A model generated the notes under the pieces. That model saw only the letters and a list, made by a program, of their open reading frames with translations. It did no database searches and was not told the DNA's origin. This document shows positions 61,313 through 64,000 of a stretch of 64,000 bases of DNA, piece after piece (position 1 is the stretch's first letter; every line of letters starts with the position of its first letter). The position numbers were made by a program, and so were the translations under genes. Source of the DNA: CAYJAD01 sp964368075 (GTDB taxonomy: Bacteria > Desulfobacterota > Desulfovibrionia > Desulfovibrionales > Desulfovibrionaceae); contig CAYJAD010000006.1 of NCBI GenBank assembly GCA_964368075.1, positions 1-64,000 on the forward strand. Reading direction: 5' to 3'.

Positions 61313-62549
61313 AGCGCAGAGCCTCGGCAGGTTGCAGGCGCGCAGCCTGACGGGCAGGGTAGATTGTGGCTAAAAAGCAAAGAAGCATGGCACTTAGACC
61401 AACAATAAGGGTGTCTGACCAGGTAAGTAGAATGGGCAAATGGTCCATGGTGTACACCCCTTTGGGAAGTTTTATAAATTGGTATTTTTTTAATAGCGTT
61501 GCTACACCAATGCCTAATATGTAGCCAAGCAAAGTACCAAAAACCCCGATGATGGTTCCTTGTAACATGAAAATACGCCTAATCATGCCTTTAGTTGCCC
61601 CCATGGACATAAGAATGGCAATATCACGTGTTTTTTCCATGACTAACATAACAAGGGTGGTGACAATGGAAAAAGAGCCTATAAGTACCACCATGGTTAA
61701 TAAAATGAACATACCCACTTTTTCTAACTTTAAAGCTGCGAAAAGGTTAGCATTCATTTCCATCCAATGGCGCACGTATACGGCGGAGCCAAGGGCTTTG
61801 CCTACACTTTCTGCAGTCACATCGGCGGTGTAGACATCATCTACTGTAAGTTCAATACCTGTAATGCGATTTTCCGGAATGCCCAGCACTTTACGTGCCG
61901 CAGGTAGCGTAACAAAGGCCAGTGTCATGTCATATTCATACATACTGGTTTTAAAAATACCCGCTACGATGAAGGGGCGAATTTTAGGTGTAAAGCCAGC
62001 CGCTGAAGTATTGCCAGAACCCGACATAAGGTTCACTCGACTGCCAAGACCAAGGCCGAGAAGATTGGCAAGCTCTTGACCAATAATAATGCCGGGAGGG
62101 CCGGGTTTTTGCACGGCTAAATCTTTTACAGAACCTTGCTGCATGGTGCGTAGCATAGATAAAACGTCGGGGGCTGTGTGCGGGTCTATGCCGCGTAGTA
62201 CAAGCCCTTTAACCCCTTGAGGCGAAGAAAGCATAACTTCTGTATAAATAAAGGGAGTAGCTTTGCTTACACCGGGAACTTGCAGGGTTTTTTCTAAAAT
62301 AGGCTGCGTATCATCAAGGGCGCCGGGTATGTGCGACATAATAATGGCATGGGCATTGGCACCGAGAATTTTATCGCGAATATCTGTGGAAAAGCCATTG
62401 TATACACCAAGCACTACCACCAACGCACCAACACCTAGAGCTACACCCACTATAGACATAATGGATATAACATAGATGAAGGTTTGTTTGCGGCGTGAAA
62501 AAAGATAGCGTAATGCTATAAAAAATTCAAACGAGAGCGGCAAGCGCAT
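61305..62549 (-). CDS. lolC: Lipoprotein-release ABC transporter permease (LolC/LolE)
   Basis: 414 residues with an N-terminal helix (about 20-45), a large periplasmic MacB-like domain (about 48-265) and three C-terminal helices (about 275-400), the LolC/E layout. The start FEFFIALRYLFSRRKQTFIYVIS is typical. There is only one LolC/E-type gene here, so the complex is probably a homodimer (LolF-like), as in many non-enteric bacteria. Its ATG directly follows the lysS stop (TAAATG). Confidence 0.88.
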   Translation of the reverse strand: MRLPLSFEFFIALRYLFSRRKQTFIYVISIMSIVGVALGVGALVVVLGVYNGFSTDIRDKILGANAHAIIMSHIPGALDDTQPILEKTLQVPGVSKATPFIYTEVMLSSPQGVKGLVLRGIDPHTAPDVLSMLRTMQQGSVKDLAVQKPGPPGIIIGQELANLLGLGLGSRVNLMSGSGNTSAAGFTPKIRPFIVAGIFKTSMYEYDMTLAFVTLPAARKVLGIPENRITGIELTVDDVYTADVTAESVGKALGSAVYVRHWMEMNANLFAALKLEKVGMFILLTMVVLIGSFSIVTTLVMLVMEKTRDIAILMSMGATKGMIRRIFMLQGTIIGVFGTLLGYILGIGVATLLKKYQFIKLPKGVYTMDHLPILLTWSDTLIVGLSAMLLCFLATIYPARQAARLQPAEALRYE

Positions 62550-64000
62550 TTATACTTCACTTTTTAAGAGGGGGAAGAGAATAACTTCTCTAATGGACGG
62601 GGAGTCCGTGAGCAGCATAACTAAGCGGTCAATACCAATACCTTGGCCTGCGGCGGGGGGCATGGCATATTCCAATGCGCGCAAGTAATCTTCGTCCATG
62701 GGGCAAGCTTCATCATCGCCGGCTTCTTTCTCACGAACCTGATCTTCAAAGCGACTGCGCTGATCCATAGGGTCATTGAGCTCAGAAAAGGCATTGCCGT
62801 GTTCGCGTCCCACAATGAAAAACTCATAACGATCGGTAATATCGGGGTTAGCATCATTACGGCGCGATAAAGGCGAAATATCCGTGGGATAATGATAAAT
62901 AAAATGTGGTTGAATGAGCTTTGGTTCCACATCAAGGTCAAAAAGCTTGGCTTGTAATTTACCAAGGCTTTCGCCTTTCACAACTTTTTCACCACGACTG
63001 CGCACATAATCTTGCACTTTTTGATAGTCTTGATAAAATTCTGGCTTGTGTCCGCCTATTTCTTCTAAAGAGCCGTGAAAAGAAAGTCTTTTCCATGTGC
63101 CCGGGGTAAGGTCGATTTCTTGTTCTTGATATGTAATAACGTGACTACCGCATACTTTTAAAGCAATGTGCCCGAGCAGGTTCTCGGTTAAGTCCATAAG
63201 GTCTTCAAAATTGGCATAGGCCCAGTAAAATTCGCACATGGTGAATTCGGGGTTATGGCGCGTAGAAATACCTTCATTGCGGAAATTGCGGTTAATTTCA
63301 AATACTTTTTCTAGGCCACCCACCAAGAGTCTCTTGAGATAGAGCTCTGGTGCAATGCGTAAAAACATTTGCATATCAAGGGTGTTGTGATGCGTTACAA
63401 AGGGGCGAGCCGTGGCACCGCCGGCAATGGGTTGCATCATAGGGGTTTCTACTTCTAAAAAACCTTGATCTTCCATAAAATTACGAAATTCACGCACTAT
63501 TTGACTGCGTTTTTGAAAGATATCGCGAGTTTTAGGGGTCACGATTAAGTCAACATAGCGCTGTCTATAGCGCGTTTCCATGTCTTTAAGGCCGTGATAC
63601 TTTTCTGGCAAAGGCCGCATGGAGCGCGAGAGCAGGCGGATGGAAGTACAGTGTAGGGTAAGCTCACCTGTTTGTGTTAGAAAGAGATAGCCTTCCACAC
63701 CTACAATGTCACCGATGTCAAATTTCTTAAAAATAGCATAGGCTTCATCGCCAAGGTCTGCCTTAACAGCATAACATTGCATACGTCCGCTTTGATCCAT
63801 AATGTGGAAAAAGGTAGCTTTACCAAAAGAGCGAAGAGCCATGATGCGCCCGGCAAGGGAAAAAGTTTGGTTTGCGGCAAGTTTTTCCAGCGTATCTACG
63901 TCTGCACCGGAATGGTCGTGTAACACATCTCCAATACAGTGTTTCTTGTCAAAATCGTTAGGGTAAAGTGGCACACCTGCATCGAGCAGGTCACAGGCTT
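62550..64000 (-). CDS. lysS: Lysyl-tRNA synthetase, class II (5' end outside window)
   Basis: Partial: the frame is open to the window edge. A GTG at 63974 is not the start, because the codons before it (ending DLLDAGVPLYPNDF) already align with the usual LysRS N terminus; perhaps 20-30 residues are missing. OB anticodon domain (about the first 150 residues), motif 2 FRNEGISTRHNPEFTMCEFY and motif 3 GIGIDRLVMLLTDSPSIREVILFP. Charges tRNA(Lys). It heads the lysS-lolC-lolD-bamA operon. Confidence 0.95.
   Translation of the reverse strand, partial: ACDLLDAGVPLYPNDFDKKHCIGDVLHDHSGADVDTLEKLAANQTFSLAGRIMALRSFGKATFFHIMDQSGRMQCYAVKADLGDEAYAIFKKFDIGDIVGVEGYLFLTQTGELTLHCTSIRLLSRSMRPLPEKYHGLKDMETRYRQRYVDLIVTPKTRDIFQKRSQIVREFRNFMEDQGFLEVETPMMQPIAGGATARPFVTHHNTLDMQMFLRIAPELYLKRLLVGGLEKVFEINRNFRNEGISTRHNPEFTMCEFYWAYANFEDLMDLTENLLGHIALKVCGSHVITYQEQEIDLTPGTWKRLSFHGSLEEIGGHKPEFYQDYQKVQDYVRSRGEKVVKGESLGKLQAKLFDLDVEPKLIQPHFIYHYPTDISPLSRRNDANPDITDRYEFFIVGREHGNAFSELNDPMDQRSRFEDQVREKEAGDDEACPMDEDYLRALEYAMPPAAGQGIGIDRLVMLLTDSPSIREVILFPLLKSEV

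Noticed and set aside
63972..63974. GTG as the lysS start codon
   Set aside because: The codons upstream continue the normal LysRS N terminus up to the window edge, so the true start is outside.
1..64000. CRISPR arrays, insertion sequences, prophage and defence genes
   Set aside because: No regular direct repeats with spacers, transposase, integrase or known defence proteins were seen on either strand.

Overview
The window is a 64 kb piece of bacterial chromosome from an AT-rich member of the Desulfovibrionaceae or a close relative (Desulfovibrio / Bilophila / Lawsonia / Taurinivorans type). This is inferred from the order dnaA-dnaN-gyrB-gyrA-TPR protein, a small class I cytochrome c553-like protein, the lysS-lolC-lolD-bamA cluster, the def-fmt-DUF116-rsmB cluster, a sigma-54 flagellar promoter and a very long FliD. 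I cannot fix the genus. There are no rRNA or tRNA genes, CRISPR arrays, insertion sequences or phage genes that I can see. Almost everything is core or near-core genome.

Layout. 0-17.5 kb is a mixed block: a surface-polysaccharide initiating glycosyltransferase (wbaP type), cytochrome c, flagellar hook protein flgE behind a sigma-54 promoter, a tRNA methyltransferase, a small orphan gene with a near-consensus promoter, a minus-strand operon (acyl-CoA synthetase, exported protein, EamA exporter), hypF, and a minus-strand late-flagellar block (unknown gene, flgM, fliD, fliS). 16.7-26.8 kb holds an orphan amino-acid ABC permease, an ArsR-thioredoxin-CcdA redox module, two cysteine-cluster proteins, pgi, a histidine kinase with its sigma-54 activator, and an M23 peptidase.

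27-44 kb is the replication and housekeeping axis, all on the plus strand: dnaA, dnaN, gyrB, gyrA, a TPR protein, purF, hisS, aspS, def, fmt, DUF116 and rsmB. 44-46.4 kb is the chromosome-partition locus parA / parB, split by an oppositely oriented zinc-ribbon gene and surrounded by four parS-like palindromes (42.3-46.4 kb). 46.6-52.5 kb is a plus-strand string: thiol oxidoreductase, Trm112-like, YfcE-like, DUF362, thiE, hisI, hisG, YkgJ-like and rfaE2. 52.6-64 kb is minus strand: LapG-like protease, EamA exporter, M20 amidohydrolase, iron-dependent alcohol dehydrogenase, then bamA-lolD-lolC-lysS, with lysS running off the window end.

The most unusual items are: (i) the parS cluster and split parAB; (ii) a DnaA with intact DNA-binding domain but degraded AAA+ sensor motifs, and no visible DnaA-box array beside it; (iii) a FliD enlarged to 1059 residues by about five tandem modules, next to a FliS with a long Ala/Pro/Gln tail; (iv) a hairpin-dense intergenic stretch at 57.6-57.8 kb bounded by a duplicated terminator, part of which resembles a second intergenic stretch near 2.2 kb; and (v) a BamA with an extra N-terminal periplasmic domain.
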